Assembly: GCA_016200595.1 (NCBI GenBank)
Contig: JACQEL010000307.1
Location: 1 to 6,782 of the forward strand
From: Deltaproteobacteria bacterium
GTDB taxonomy: Bacteria > Desulfobacterota > Binatia > Bin18
Reading direction: 5' to 3'
Length of the DNA stretch: 6,782 nucleotides
Shown here: positions 1 to 6,069 of the stretch, piece after piece
Layout: each line of letters begins with the position of its first letter
Position numbering within the stretch: the first letter of the stretch is position 1
Translations under genes and position numbers: made by a program
The notes under the pieces: generated by a model
Databases searched by the model: none
What the model was told of the DNA's origin: nothing
Seen by the model: the letters and a program-made list of their open reading frames with translations, nothing else

Positions 1-20
1 GAAGCCATGCTTCGCACGGC

Positions 21-53
21 AAAAGCGGGAGCGTGGCTCCCGCACTCCAAAGG
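21..53. repeat. Dispersed-type palindromic repeat
   Basis: A perfect 8-bp inverted repeat, GCGGGAGC (25-32) and GCTCCCGC (36-43), surrounds a 3-nt loop (gtg). It is flanked by A-rich bases on the left and by ACTCCAAAG on the right. From memory, palindromes of this layout (GC-rich arms, tiny loop, ACTCCAAAG flank) recur between genes in planctomycete and verrucomicrobial genomes. There is no T-run, so an intrinsic terminator is less likely. It lies in the non-coding stretch downstream of the ABC exporter. A second short stem, GAAGC/GCTTC (1-5 and 9-13), abuts the window edge. Confidence 0.5.
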
Positions 54-143
54 GCAAAGCCCCCGTCTTGGGCACGAGACAGAAAAATTTCCCGGACAGT
101 ATTGGGACCAGCCGCCAGTGGCACCCGGACCGGAGGCTCGCTT

Positions 144-185
144 GTCACATCCATATCTTGGTGTGCCATGCATATAGTATGTGAC
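144..185. other. Inverted repeat downstream of the ABC exporter gene
   Basis: GTCACAT (144-150) and ATGTGAC (179-185) form a perfect 7-bp inverted repeat around a 28-nt interior. The interior holds a further possible ATAT/ATAT pairing (153-156 with 172-175). It lies about 45 bp past the stop codon of the minus-strand exporter gene, so it could shape the 3' end of that transcript. No U-tract follows on the minus strand, which argues against a classic intrinsic terminator. It could also be a protein-binding dyad or chance. Confidence 0.25.
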
Positions 186-229
186 ACTCATGGTGTGGTG
201 CGTCAACCGCGCTTTGCCCTGAGTTCTCG

Positions 230-1984
230 TCACGTGGCGATAGCGCTAGCCGAGGGTTGACTGATGAGGCGATCCAGTTGCCTCATCGTGCCCCCTTCCA
301 GATGATAGACGGTATCAGCCACCTGGAGCAAAGCCGGTTGATGAGAGATTGCCAGGATCGTCATGTCACCACGCAACTGTTGGATGGTCGCACAGACCGC
401 CGCCTCAGTGACTGGGTCGAGGGAGGCAGTGGCTTCGTCGAGGATGAGGAATTGTGGCTTGTGTACCAGCGCCCGGGCAATGGCGATACGCTGGCGCTGT
501 CCGCCGGAGAAGCGCGCTCCACGCTCTCCCACTGGCGTGTGTAGCCCTTCCGGTAGGACGGCTACAAATTCCCAGGCACCCGCAGCCTGCAGGGCGGATT
601 CCACGTCCGCGATCGTGAGGTCGGGATCTCCCAGTGTGACGTTCACCAACACACTCTCGTGCAGGAGAAATGTCTCTTGCGGCACGTATCCCACCATTTG
701 CCGCCAGCCCTGGAGGTCTACTGCGCTCAAGGGCAGGTTATCGATCCACACCTCACCGACCTGGGGTCGTACCAGGCCAACCAGCAGATCTGCGACGGAG
801 GTCTTCCCAGCGCCCGAAGGGCCGATGAGTGCCGTCACTTGGCCAACACGGAGAGTGAGCGAGACCTCATGCAAGACCGCCTGATCGCCGTAGGAAAAAG
901 TTACCTGGTCGAGCCGGATTGCGCTTTTCAGCCGCGGCCTTTTCTTCCCGTGGATGATTTCGTGTTCCCGCTCGGAGTGCTCGATGGTCGCGCGTATGGA
1001 CCAAAAAGTGCTTTCATAAGAGACCAGTTGCTGGTACTGCTTCTGCACCCGGTTCAGGCTGTTCAGTAGATTGCCAAACAAGACCGCGAGGAGGATAAGG
1101 CTGTGCAACGGCAAGGCCCAGCGGATCAATGCAATATAGAGACCACCGGCCAGCGCTGCGACCACGAGCGGCTCTTGCAGTGCGCGCAGCGTCTCTTTGC
1201 TCAGGATCTCGCGTTGGAAAGCTCGATTCAGGCGTTGGGTTTCCCCCTCCAGCAAGGGGCCGATCAAGGCTTCACGGGCCATGGCCTTGAGGGGCTTGAC
1301 CGCATAGAGGACATCGGTAAGCTGCGCCAGCACTGCCTTCAACAACCTGGTCTGCCGTGCGCCTGCACGACGCGACATGCGCACGAGGCGATTCAAGGCG
1401 TAGGCGATTAAGGCACCAATCCCTATAGCGGCGAGCGTCGCCTGCCAGGATACAGTGAGGGCCAGAGACGTGTAGAGCAGCGCTTCAACCAGTAAGGTGA
1501 GGATCGTCGCGCCGTAGAGGTAAGCTTGGGCTGCGCGGGAGGCTTCGGTGGCGAAGGCATTGGCGAGGCTGCCCACCGGCTGGCGGATGTAGTATTCCCA
1601 GCGTGCCGTCAGCAGGGCGCGGATGAGTGCCAGCCGCAGGTCGGTCGCGACCTGCGCGACTGTATACCCTATCTGTTTTTGCGCCAGGAGGATAAATCCG
1701 GCCTTCAGGGTCATCCCGGCCACGATGATGAGGAGTAAGAGACCAATACTCGGTTGGAGACCGACCCCGACGAGGACATGGCTAACTGCTTGGGCAAGCC
1801 CTCCCTTCCCGGCAAGACTGTCAGGGTTAGCGTTGCCGTCCGTAGCTGCTTGGGCAGTAAGGCTCAGGAGCGGGAGCAAACTCGAAAGACCAATCCCTTC
1901 GGCTACGGCCGCGAGCAGTAGACACACGAGCATGACGAGGGTCTGCCTGGGATATGCACGCGCGAAGACGGAAAGGATACGCAT
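230..1984 (-). CDS. ABC exporter, fused transmembrane and ATPase domains (MsbA-like)
   Basis: This 584-residue half-transporter carries its membrane and ATPase domains on one chain, as in the MsbA/lipid and multidrug exporter families; two copies would form the working pump in the inner membrane. Residues 1-330 hold the hydrophobic helices (clear near 15-40, 78-100, 155-180, 182-200 and 272-310). The nucleotide-binding domain follows from about 355: A-loop Tyr365, Walker A GPSGAGKT (388-395), Q-loop Gln436, signature SGGQ (493-496), Walker B FLILDE (512-517), D-loop SLD (521-523) and H-loop His548. All catalytic residues are present, so it should be active. The ATG start gives the family's usual short N-terminal tail before helix 1, but no good Shine-Dalgarno precedes it. 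It lies downstream of the desaturase on the same strand, separated by about 320 bp of repeats, so co-transcription is possible. Substrate cannot be read from sequence; lipid, glycolipid or peptide are all open, and the neighbours favour lipid. Confidence 0.93.
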   Translation of the reverse strand: MRILSVFARAYPRQTLVMLVCLLLAAVAEGIGLSSLLPLLSLTAQAATDGNANPDSLAGKGGLAQAVSHVLVGVGLQPSIGLLLLIIVAGMTLKAGFILLAQKQIGYTVAQVATDLRLALIRALLTARWEYYIRQPVGSLANAFATEASRAAQAYLYGATILTLLVEALLYTSLALTVSWQATLAAIGIGALIAYALNRLVRMSRRAGARQTRLLKAVLAQLTDVLYAVKPLKAMAREALIGPLLEGETQRLNRAFQREILSKETLRALQEPLVVAALAGGLYIALIRWALPLHSLILLAVLFGNLLNSLNRVQKQYQQLVSYESTFWSIRATIEHSEREHEIIHGKKRPRLKSAIRLDQVTFSYGDQAVLHEVSLTLRVGQVTALIGPSGAGKTSVADLLVGLVRPQVGEVWIDNLPLSAVDLQGWRQMVGYVPQETFLLHESVLVNVTLGDPDLTIADVESALQAAGAWEFVAVLPEGLHTPVGERGARFSGGQRQRIAIARALVHKPQFLILDEATASLDPVTEAAVCATIQQLRGDMTILAISHQPALLQVADTVYHLEGGTMRQLDRLISQPSASAIAT

Positions 1985-2009
1985 AATGGTTAGACTGTAT
2001 CCGAAATAA

Positions 2010-2180
2010 AGCCCCGGAGGGGCGTGAGGAGGTAGCCCACGGCGCCCAGAGCCCCGGAGGGGCGAGAGAAGACGACCGGCTTGAGGTCTTCCGCCCCTCC
2101 GGGGCTGGGAGGAGACGCGTGGGGGGTTGGTGTCCCAGGGCTGACGCCCTGGGCTACAGTCCGTCGCCCCTCCGGGGCGA
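2010..2180. repeat. Composite palindromic repeat element (non-coding)
   Basis: The unit GCCCCGGAGGGGCG, itself a mini-hairpin (GCCCC-gga-GGGGC), occurs at 2011-2024 and 2051-2064 in one orientation and at 2092-2105 and 2165-2178 in the other. The inner pair builds a long hairpin (2050-2106): 15-bp outer stem, 3-nt bulge, 6-bp stem GAAGAC/GTCTTC and a 12-nt loop. A separate 8-bp hairpin, CCCAGGGC-tgac-GCCCTGGG, sits at 2134-2153, and GTAGCCCA (2032-2039) pairs with TGGGCTAC (2150-2157). The nested symmetry centres on the element, which nearly fills the spacer between the desaturase and exporter genes. From memory, repeats with these two cores are scattered in high copy through planctomycete and related genomes. 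Any reading frame through it is only translated repeat. Confidence 0.75.
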
Positions 2181-2223
2181 AGAGGCTCAAGCGGAGCCTG
2201 GGCATGAGAGGCCTAAAGTTTAG

Positions 2224-2250
2224 AGATTGACAGAGTGCTAGCGTCAATCT
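2224..2250. other. 8-bp inverted repeat downstream of the desaturase gene
   Basis: AGATTGAC (2224-2231) and GTCAATCT (2243-2250) are perfect reverse complements around an 11-nt loop that contains the palindrome GCTAGC. It starts about 54 bp past the desaturase stop codon on the minus strand. It could be a weak 3'-end structure for that transcript. No T-run follows on the minus strand (the next bases read CTAAACTTTAG), so a standard intrinsic terminator is not supported. Confidence 0.35.
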
Positions 2251-2303
2251 ACCCTCAGATGGCAACGCCAACGTCCGCTCCCATAGGACCAGCAGATAAT
2301 TTT

Positions 2304-3365
2304 TCAAGCTTTTTCCGCAGCACGATCCGCGCCGAGTATCTTGGGGTCCCGAGATTCTCGTCTGCCAAGCAGGTCGCGCACTGTAGTGAGAATGCCACCC
2401 TGCTGCGTCCGTCGATATGGAGAGTCGGCAGGAAGTTCTGCGAGCAGCTGTCGATGGAGCGTACCAAGGCTGTGATAAGGAACAGTAGGCAAGAGGTGAT
2501 GCAGGGCGTGGTAACGCAAACCAACTGGTGCGGCGAGGACGGTGGGGATCGGCCAGCCACTCAAAGTAACGGAGTCGAGAAGCTGACCAATGGCGTCGAG
2601 CGGCGTCCCGTCATTAGCGTAGCGATGGGCTGCGAGGGTGCGAAACTGGTTGACCAGTACGACTCCGGTAGCCACCACGTACCACTGGAAGAACCACCGG
2701 AGAGGAATCCAACCGCTGATCCAACCGGCTATGATGATCCAGACCGTCAGTGCTGCAGTAGCTTCCTGTACTCCCCAACGGACCGCTTGCCGTCCCCTGG
2801 GCAACGGACGGCGATAGTAAGGGTTGATAACGAGCGTGGAGGCGCGCTCGACTACCAGCCGCCGCAGGGGGCGGATGAGATAGGAGAGAGGGCCTAGTAT
2901 CCCCCAGCGCAACGCCAGCAGTAGAGGGACAGCGATCACAGAAACGACAAACCAGGTAATACGTAGGCTGCTCCAGCGCGCGAGAGGCGCATACTCCGGG
3001 TCAGCAAGCGTACCAAACGTCGCCTGGCGGTGGTGGTCGGCATGTGCCCCGACATACATAAGACTCGGTAACATAAAGGGAAAGCCAGCAACTAAGTGCC
3101 ACACAACCTCGAACCCTGGAAGAGCCCCGCGTTTGCTGTGCGCCAACTCGTGAATAAAAATTGCCGCTCGCAACAGTGCGACGACGGCGACGATCGTCAC
3201 TGCCATGTAGAGAAGCGAACCGAACGAAGCCCTGGCCCCTAGAGCGAAGGCTACCCAGCCTACACCTGCTGAGGCCAGCAAGTCACTCCAGTAGATCCAG
3301 GGGCGCGGCTGAAAAGCATTCGCGAACCGTTGACGAAGTTCGAAAGCCGAAAATTCACTGAGCAT
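2304..3365 (-). CDS. Membrane fatty-acid desaturase, di-iron type
   Basis: This 353-residue integral membrane protein has the histidine boxes of the membrane desaturase/hydroxylase superfamily, which bind two irons and use O2 to put a double bond or hydroxyl into an acyl chain. The boxes are HELAH (His72, His76), HADHH (His108, His111, His112) and HALHH (His286, His289, His290). A further His247 in AAHR may be the extra iron ligand. Hydrophobic segments lie near 30-43, 51-71, 136-152, 205-220 and 224-238. The third box, YHALHHLLP followed by PYH, resembles bacterial acyl-lipid desaturases more than sphingolipid delta-4 desaturases, whose third box is typically NEHHDFP. I chose the ATG at 3365: a near-perfect promoter lies just upstream of it, and the alternative ATG at 3434 falls inside a mobile-element inverted repeat, upstream of that promoter. 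No Shine-Dalgarno is seen, which fits a very short leader. It is divergent from the sphingolipid-type genes, so acyl chains of that lipid are a candidate substrate. Confidence 0.9.
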   Translation of the reverse strand: MLSEFSAFELRQRFANAFQPRPWIYWSDLLASAGVGWVAFALGARASFGSLLYMAVTIVAVVALLRAAIFIHELAHSKRGALPGFEVVWHLVAGFPFMLPSLMYVGAHADHHRQATFGTLADPEYAPLARWSSLRITWFVVSVIAVPLLLALRWGILGPLSYLIRPLRRLVVERASTLVINPYYRRPLPRGRQAVRWGVQEATAALTVWIIIAGWISGWIPLRWFFQWYVVATGVVLVNQFRTLAAHRYANDGTPLDAIGQLLDSVTLSGWPIPTVLAAPVGLRYHALHHLLPTVPYHSLGTLHRQLLAELPADSPYRRTQQGGILTTVRDLLGRRESRDPKILGADRAAEKA

Positions 3366-3373
3366 ACAAGAAA

Positions 3374-3397
3374 CTGGGAGATCATACGGTCTCCCAG
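3374..3397. promoter_or_regulatory. Perfect dyad over the desaturase -10 box (candidate operator)
   Basis: CTGGGAGA (3374-3381) and TCTCCCAG (3390-3397) are perfect 8-bp inverted repeats with an 8-nt centre. On the minus strand the -10 hexamer TATGAT (3381-3386) lies inside the dyad, and the predicted transcription start falls at its downstream arm. This position and size suit a homodimeric repressor blocking RNA polymerase. As RNA, most of the left half would not be transcribed, so a leader hairpin is unlikely. The binding protein is unknown and no regulator gene is in the window. Confidence 0.5.
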
Positions 3398-3410
3398 CCG
3401 AGTGTGTCAA
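3381..3410 (-). promoter_or_regulatory. Sigma70-type promoter of the desaturase gene
   Basis: Read on the minus strand, TTGACA (3405-3410, a perfect -35 consensus) is followed after 18 bp by TATGAT (3381-3386, five of six -10 consensus positions). The expected start of transcription near 3374 leaves only about 8-10 bases before the ATG at 3365, so the mRNA would be nearly leaderless. This agrees with the lack of a Shine-Dalgarno there. Confidence 0.65.
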
Positions 3411-3417
3411 GGAAGAG

Positions 3418-3513
3418 ATCTTAACGGGGTGCATAACAAAATCTTGGCTTTTGGAAAGAAATCCACTACGGGTAGGGGCATTACCAGGAAATTGTTATGC
3501 ACCCATCTTGACG
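3418..3513. mobile_element. MITE-like element with 13-bp TIRs and 9-bp target duplication
   Basis: GGGTGCATAACAA (3427-3439) and TTGTTATGCACCC (3492-3504) are perfect 13-bp terminal inverted repeats enclosing a 52-bp core, giving a 78-bp element with no coding capacity. Immediately outside lie ATCTTAACG (3418-3426) and ATCTTGACG (3505-3513), direct repeats matching at 8 of 9 bases, as expected for an ageing target-site duplication. A duplication of this size is known for several DDE transposase families (for example IS4-like and IS1-like), but I cannot assign the ends to one. It sits in the control region between the divergent desaturase and epimerase genes. An integron attC site was considered because GTTATGC/GCATAAC is core-like, but the flanking direct repeats favour transposition. 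Confidence 0.65.
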
Positions 3514-3537
3514 ACCACTGCCGATGCCCCTTGTAAA
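3508..3537 (+). promoter_or_regulatory. Possible promoter of the epimerase-spt operon
   Basis: TTGACG (3508-3513, five of six -35 positions) is followed after 18 bp by TGTAAA (3532-3537, four of six -10 positions). Transcription would start near 3544, about 30 bases before the GTG start. The -35 box lies within the right copy of the duplication flanking the MITE-like element; the left copy reads TTAACG at the same place. The match is moderate and other weak boxes exist nearby (for example around 3552). Confidence 0.35.
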
Positions 3538-3574
3538 AGACGGGAAGTCTGTTATCTAGCCTAGCGATTTCCTT

Positions 3575-4615
3575 GTGAATTCGACCGATTCTGTGAACAC
3601 GGTACAAACTGCATATAACGCCTTCCTGGAGGCGGGCAGCCGCGTCCTCGTCACGGGAGGGACTGGCTTCGTTGGCTGGCACCTGCTTGAAGCACTTTCT
3701 GCGCAGAAAGTACAACTCCGTGTATTAGCGCGGCGCACGAGCGATGTCACCCATCTGACTGAGCTGCAGGCGGAGCGCATCGAAGGAGGATTAGACGACC
3801 GGGTTGCACTCGCCCATGCAGTCCACGGCGTCGATGTTGTATTCCATTTAGCTGCGGTGACACGAGCACGCTCAGAACGAGAGTACCACGAGGCCAACGC
3901 CGAGGGCACCCGGACCCTAGTCGAGACGCTCCTGGCGGCCCAGCGGCGGCCGCGTCGCTTGGTCTATCTCAGTTCATTAGCGGCGGCGGGGCCCGCCAAC
4001 CAGGGGCAGCCGGTGGGCCTGAGCGATGCCCCGCGACCGATTACTGCCTATGGTCGCAGCAAACTTGTGGGAGAACAGTGTTGCCTCGCGGCTGGAGAGC
4101 AGTTAGAAGTTGTGATACTACGAGCGCCGGCTGTCTACGGTCCCCGGGATCGCGACCTGTTCCTCGGTTTCCGGTTGGCGGCCCGTGGTATTTTGTTTGT
4201 CCCGCGCGGCCCAGAACGCCTGCTGCAGTTCATCCATGTGACGGACTTGGTCGAGGCGTTAATCCGTGCGGCGGTAGTCCCGCAGGCGACAGGGATTTAT
4301 CATGTGGCGGAAGCTCAAGCTTATGGCTGGAGTGAAATTACGCACTGGATCGCTAAGGCCATGAACCGCCAGGTCTGCGCTGTACGCATTCCGCAGTGGA
4401 CCGTGCGTGCGGCTGCCGCCGTGAGTGAGTTTGCGGCGGCGATCGGTGGTCAGGCGACGATTTTTAATCGAGAGAAGGCACGCGAGCTGCTCGCTCCCGG
4501 TTGGCTCTGTGAGACCGAAGCGGCAAAGCGGGATCTTGGTTTCGAGGGGCGTATCCCGTTGCCCGTAGGGTTGACCGGCACGGCGGCTTGGTATCGAGAA
4601 CAGGGGTGGTTGTAG
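3575..4615 (+). CDS. NAD(P)-dependent epimerase/dehydratase (extended SDR), candidate ceramide-pathway ketoreductase
   Basis: This 346-residue soluble protein is an extended short-chain dehydrogenase/reductase. The Rossmann nucleotide-binding motif TGGTGFVG spans 27-34, HLAA follows at 91-94, the catalytic serine lies in LSS (132-134) and the YxxxK pair is Tyr159/Lys163 in YGRSK. The C-terminal part (about 185-346, from the APAVYGP motif) is the substrate lobe typical of sugar epimerases and 3-beta-HSD-like reductases. Sequence alone does not give the substrate. It lies directly before a serine palmitoyltransferase-type gene, and in Caulobacter an SDR of this class (CerR) takes part in ceramide synthesis as a reductase. 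Reduction of a 3-keto sphingoid intermediate is therefore the favoured role; a sugar-nucleotide epimerase is the alternative. The GTG start is the most upstream reasonable one. The Rossmann strand begins only at residue 22 and no clear Shine-Dalgarno is seen, so the true start is uncertain. Confidence 0.88.
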   Translation: MNSTDSVNTVQTAYNAFLEAGSRVLVTGGTGFVGWHLLEALSAQKVQLRVLARRTSDVTHLTELQAERIEGGLDDRVALAHAVHGVDVVFHLAAVTRARSEREYHEANAEGTRTLVETLLAAQRRPRRLVYLSSLAAAGPANQGQPVGLSDAPRPITAYGRSKLVGEQCCLAAGEQLEVVILRAPAVYGPRDRDLFLGFRLAARGILFVPRGPERLLQFIHVTDLVEALIRAAVVPQATGIYHVAEAQAYGWSEITHWIAKAMNRQVCAVRIPQWTVRAAAAVSEFAAAIGGQATIFNREKARELLAPGWLCETEAAKRDLGFEGRIPLPVGLTGTAAWYREQGWL

Positions 4616-4686
4616 GGAGTGAGGAGGTGGCAAGCGGTAGAGGTAAGAGGCGCTGCGGTCACCCGGATGGAAGTTACATGGACGGT

Positions 4687-4705
4687 GTACTCCTGGAGGG
4701 AGTAC
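4687..4705 (+). other. Intercistronic hairpin between the epimerase and spt genes
   Basis: GTACTCC (4687-4693) and GGAGTAC (4699-4705) form a perfect 7-bp stem with a 5-nt loop in the 118-bp gap between the two genes. No T-run follows, so it is not an intrinsic terminator. Its place just upstream of the spt ribosome-binding site suggests RNA processing or tuning of expression within one transcript. Confidence 0.35.
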
Positions 4706-4717
4706 TGCGGCGGTAAC

Positions 4718-4727
4718 GGAGAGGGGG
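4718..4727 (+). promoter_or_regulatory. Ribosome-binding site of the spt gene
   Basis: GGAGAGGGGG is a purine-rich Shine-Dalgarno-like stretch ending 6 bases before the ATG at 4734. It supports that start codon. It is the only recognisable ribosome-binding site at any of the gene starts in this window. Confidence 0.5.
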
Positions 4728-4733
4728 CAAGGG

Positions 4734-5915
4734 ATGAATCTTCTTGAGAAGAGTGTGCGCTTCACGCGCGCGCGCATAGCGCAGGCGGCGGGGTATTACC
4801 CATTTTTCATACCTATCGAAGCGTCCTCTGGTCCAGAAGTGATGATACATGGCGAGCGCAAGATCATGATGGGCTCGAACAACTACTTGGGCCTGACCCA
4901 TCACCCGAAAGTGCTGGCTGCGACAGAGGCGGCCTTGAGGCGCTATGGCAGTGGCTGTACTGGCAGCCGCTTCCTCAGCGGCACGTTAGATCTGCATGAA
5001 GAACTGGAAGACCGCCTGGCCCGTTTCCTGGGAAAAGAGGCGGCGCTGGTCTGTAGCACTGGCTATCAGACGAACCTGGGAGCAGTGTCCACGCTGATTG
5101 GCAGGGGAGATTATCTCTTTATGGACAAGCTCAATCATGCCAGTCTGGTGGACAGTGCCCGCTTGTCGTACGGCACGGTGTGTCGCTACCCGCACAACAA
5201 TATGAAAGCCCTCGAGCGGCAGCTCGCTCATGCGCCACGCGAAGCTGGCAAACTCATTGTGACTGATGGCGTTTTTTCTATGGAAGGAGATATTGTCAAC
5301 CTGCCCGGCATCGTTGCCCTGGCTGAAGCCTATGGCGCGGACGTCTTGGTGGATGATGCGCATGCCATTGGGGTGTTGGGTGAGCAGGGGGGCGGCACGG
5401 CCCAACATTTCGGACTGGAGGACAAAGTCACCCTCACCGTTGCCACCTTCTCCAAGTCGCTGGCCGCGATCGGTGGGGTCGTCGTTGGCCCGGAGCCGGT
5501 GATTCATTTCCTGAAGCACCATGCCCGGCCGCTGATTTTCAGTGCCAGCATGCCGCCGGCCTCGGTGGCCACGGTCCTGGCAGCGTTGGCAGTCATCGAG
5601 GAAGAGCCTGAGTTGCGTGAGCAGCTGTGGACAAACACGCGTCGTATGCAGGAGGGACTCAAGAGCCTGGGGTACGACATCGGCGACAGCGAAACACCTA
5701 TTATTCCCATAATGATTGGCGACCTGAATACGCTGGCGGTCCAGTTGCGGGCTCTTTTCGATGCCGGAGTTTTTACCAACCCGGTCATCCCGCCGGCTGT
5801 CCCGCACCACTCTTGTCGGCTCAGGATTTCTATGATGGCGACGCATACGGACAAGCAAATCGATTTCGTGCTCGAGCTCTTCGCCCAAGGCGTGAAACGA
5901 CAGGCTGCGATGTGA
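4734..5915 (+). CDS. spt: Serine palmitoyltransferase-type alpha-oxoamine synthase
   Basis: This 393-residue cytosolic PLP enzyme belongs to the alpha-oxoamine synthase family, which condenses an amino acid with an acyl thioester and releases CO2. For serine palmitoyltransferase the reaction is L-serine plus palmitoyl-CoA (or acyl-ACP) to 3-ketosphinganine, the committed step of sphingolipid synthesis. PLP-site residues are all visible: His135 in HAS, Asp207 and His210 in DDAHAIG, and the Schiff-base Lys241 in TFSKS. The substrate-side segment GSNNYLGL (47-54) and the block GSGCTGSRFLSGTLDLH (72-88) look like bacterial Spt. RLRIS (362-366) carries the arginine expected to hold the carboxylate. 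Length matches bacterial Spt (about 390-420). BioF (8-amino-7-oxononanoate synthase) and Kbl (2-amino-3-ketobutyrate CoA ligase) are close relatives. No other biotin or threonine-catabolism genes are nearby, while an SDR and a bCerS-like acyltransferase flank it, so Spt is preferred. Confidence 0.87.
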   Translation: MNLLEKSVRFTRARIAQAAGYYPFFIPIEASSGPEVMIHGERKIMMGSNNYLGLTHHPKVLAATEAALRRYGSGCTGSRFLSGTLDLHEELEDRLARFLGKEAALVCSTGYQTNLGAVSTLIGRGDYLFMDKLNHASLVDSARLSYGTVCRYPHNNMKALERQLAHAPREAGKLIVTDGVFSMEGDIVNLPGIVALAEAYGADVLVDDAHAIGVLGEQGGGTAQHFGLEDKVTLTVATFSKSLAAIGGVVVGPEPVIHFLKHHARPLIFSASMPPASVATVLAALAVIEEEPELREQLWTNTRRMQEGLKSLGYDIGDSETPIIPIMIGDLNTLAVQLRALFDAGVFTNPVIPPAVPHHSCRLRISMMATHTDKQIDFVLELFAQGVKRQAAM

Positions 5916-5945
5916 GGGGACGCTTGGGCGCGGCAGAATTGTACG

Positions 5946-5975
5946 TTCACCTTTCGACAAGCCTGTCCTGAGCCT
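5946..5975. repeat. Degenerate copy of a TTCGACAAG-type intergenic repeat
   Basis: The stretch includes CTTTCGACAAGCCTGTCCTG, followed by AGC. From memory this resembles a very common environmental-bacterial intergenic repeat built on CCTTCGACAAGC and its inverse. The expected right half (GCTTGTCGAAGG) is not intact here, so this is a half or decayed copy. It lies in the 154-bp gap between spt and the acyltransferase gene. Confidence 0.35.
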
Positions 5976-6035
5976 ATATGCGGAACACACCAAGATTTGG
6001 CTTCACTCGTGGTGCCGCTCCAGAGGGCCCGCCGG

Positions 6036-6062
6036 CCACGGCAGGCACAGCCTGCCCAGTGG
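6036..6062 (+). other. Strong hairpin just upstream of the acyltransferase GTG start
   Basis: GGCAGGC (6040-6046) and GCCTGCC (6050-6056) form a perfect 7-bp stem with a 3-nt loop (aca). CCAC (6036-6039) and GTGG (6059-6062) extend it by 4 bp past a 2-nt bulge. It ends 7 bases before the GTG at 6070 and occupies the place where a ribosome-binding site would be. It could dampen translation, stall or protect the mRNA, or be another copy of a dispersed palindrome. No T-run follows, so a terminator is not supported. Confidence 0.45.
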
Positions 6063-6069
6063 TCTAAGC

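Noticed and set aside
1..229. CRISPR array, tRNA or rRNA in this or any other gap
   Set aside because: No regularly spaced direct repeats, no cloverleaf and no rRNA signature were seen by eye in any intergenic stretch.
1990..2307. 105-codon minus-strand reading frame between the desaturase and exporter genes
   Set aside because: It runs straight through the palindromic repeat element, its sequence is translated repeat, and no protein family features are seen.
2235..2897. 220-codon plus-strand frame opposite the desaturase
   Set aside because: It is antisense to a gene with all histidine boxes intact and shows no recognisable motif.
3427..3504. Integron attC site
   Set aside because: GCATAAC and GTTATGC resemble outer core sites, but the inner L boxes are not convincing, no integrase or cassette layout is present, and the 9-bp flanking direct repeats fit transposition better.
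4627..4716. Small gene of 29 codons between the epimerase and spt
   Set aside because: It has a GTG start, no ideal ribosome-binding distance and no recognisable product; a hairpin accounts for part of the stretch.
4986..5993. 335-codon minus-strand frame opposite spt
   Set aside because: It is antisense to a complete PLP enzyme with intact catalytic residues. Its length is explained by the GC-rich codon use of spt.
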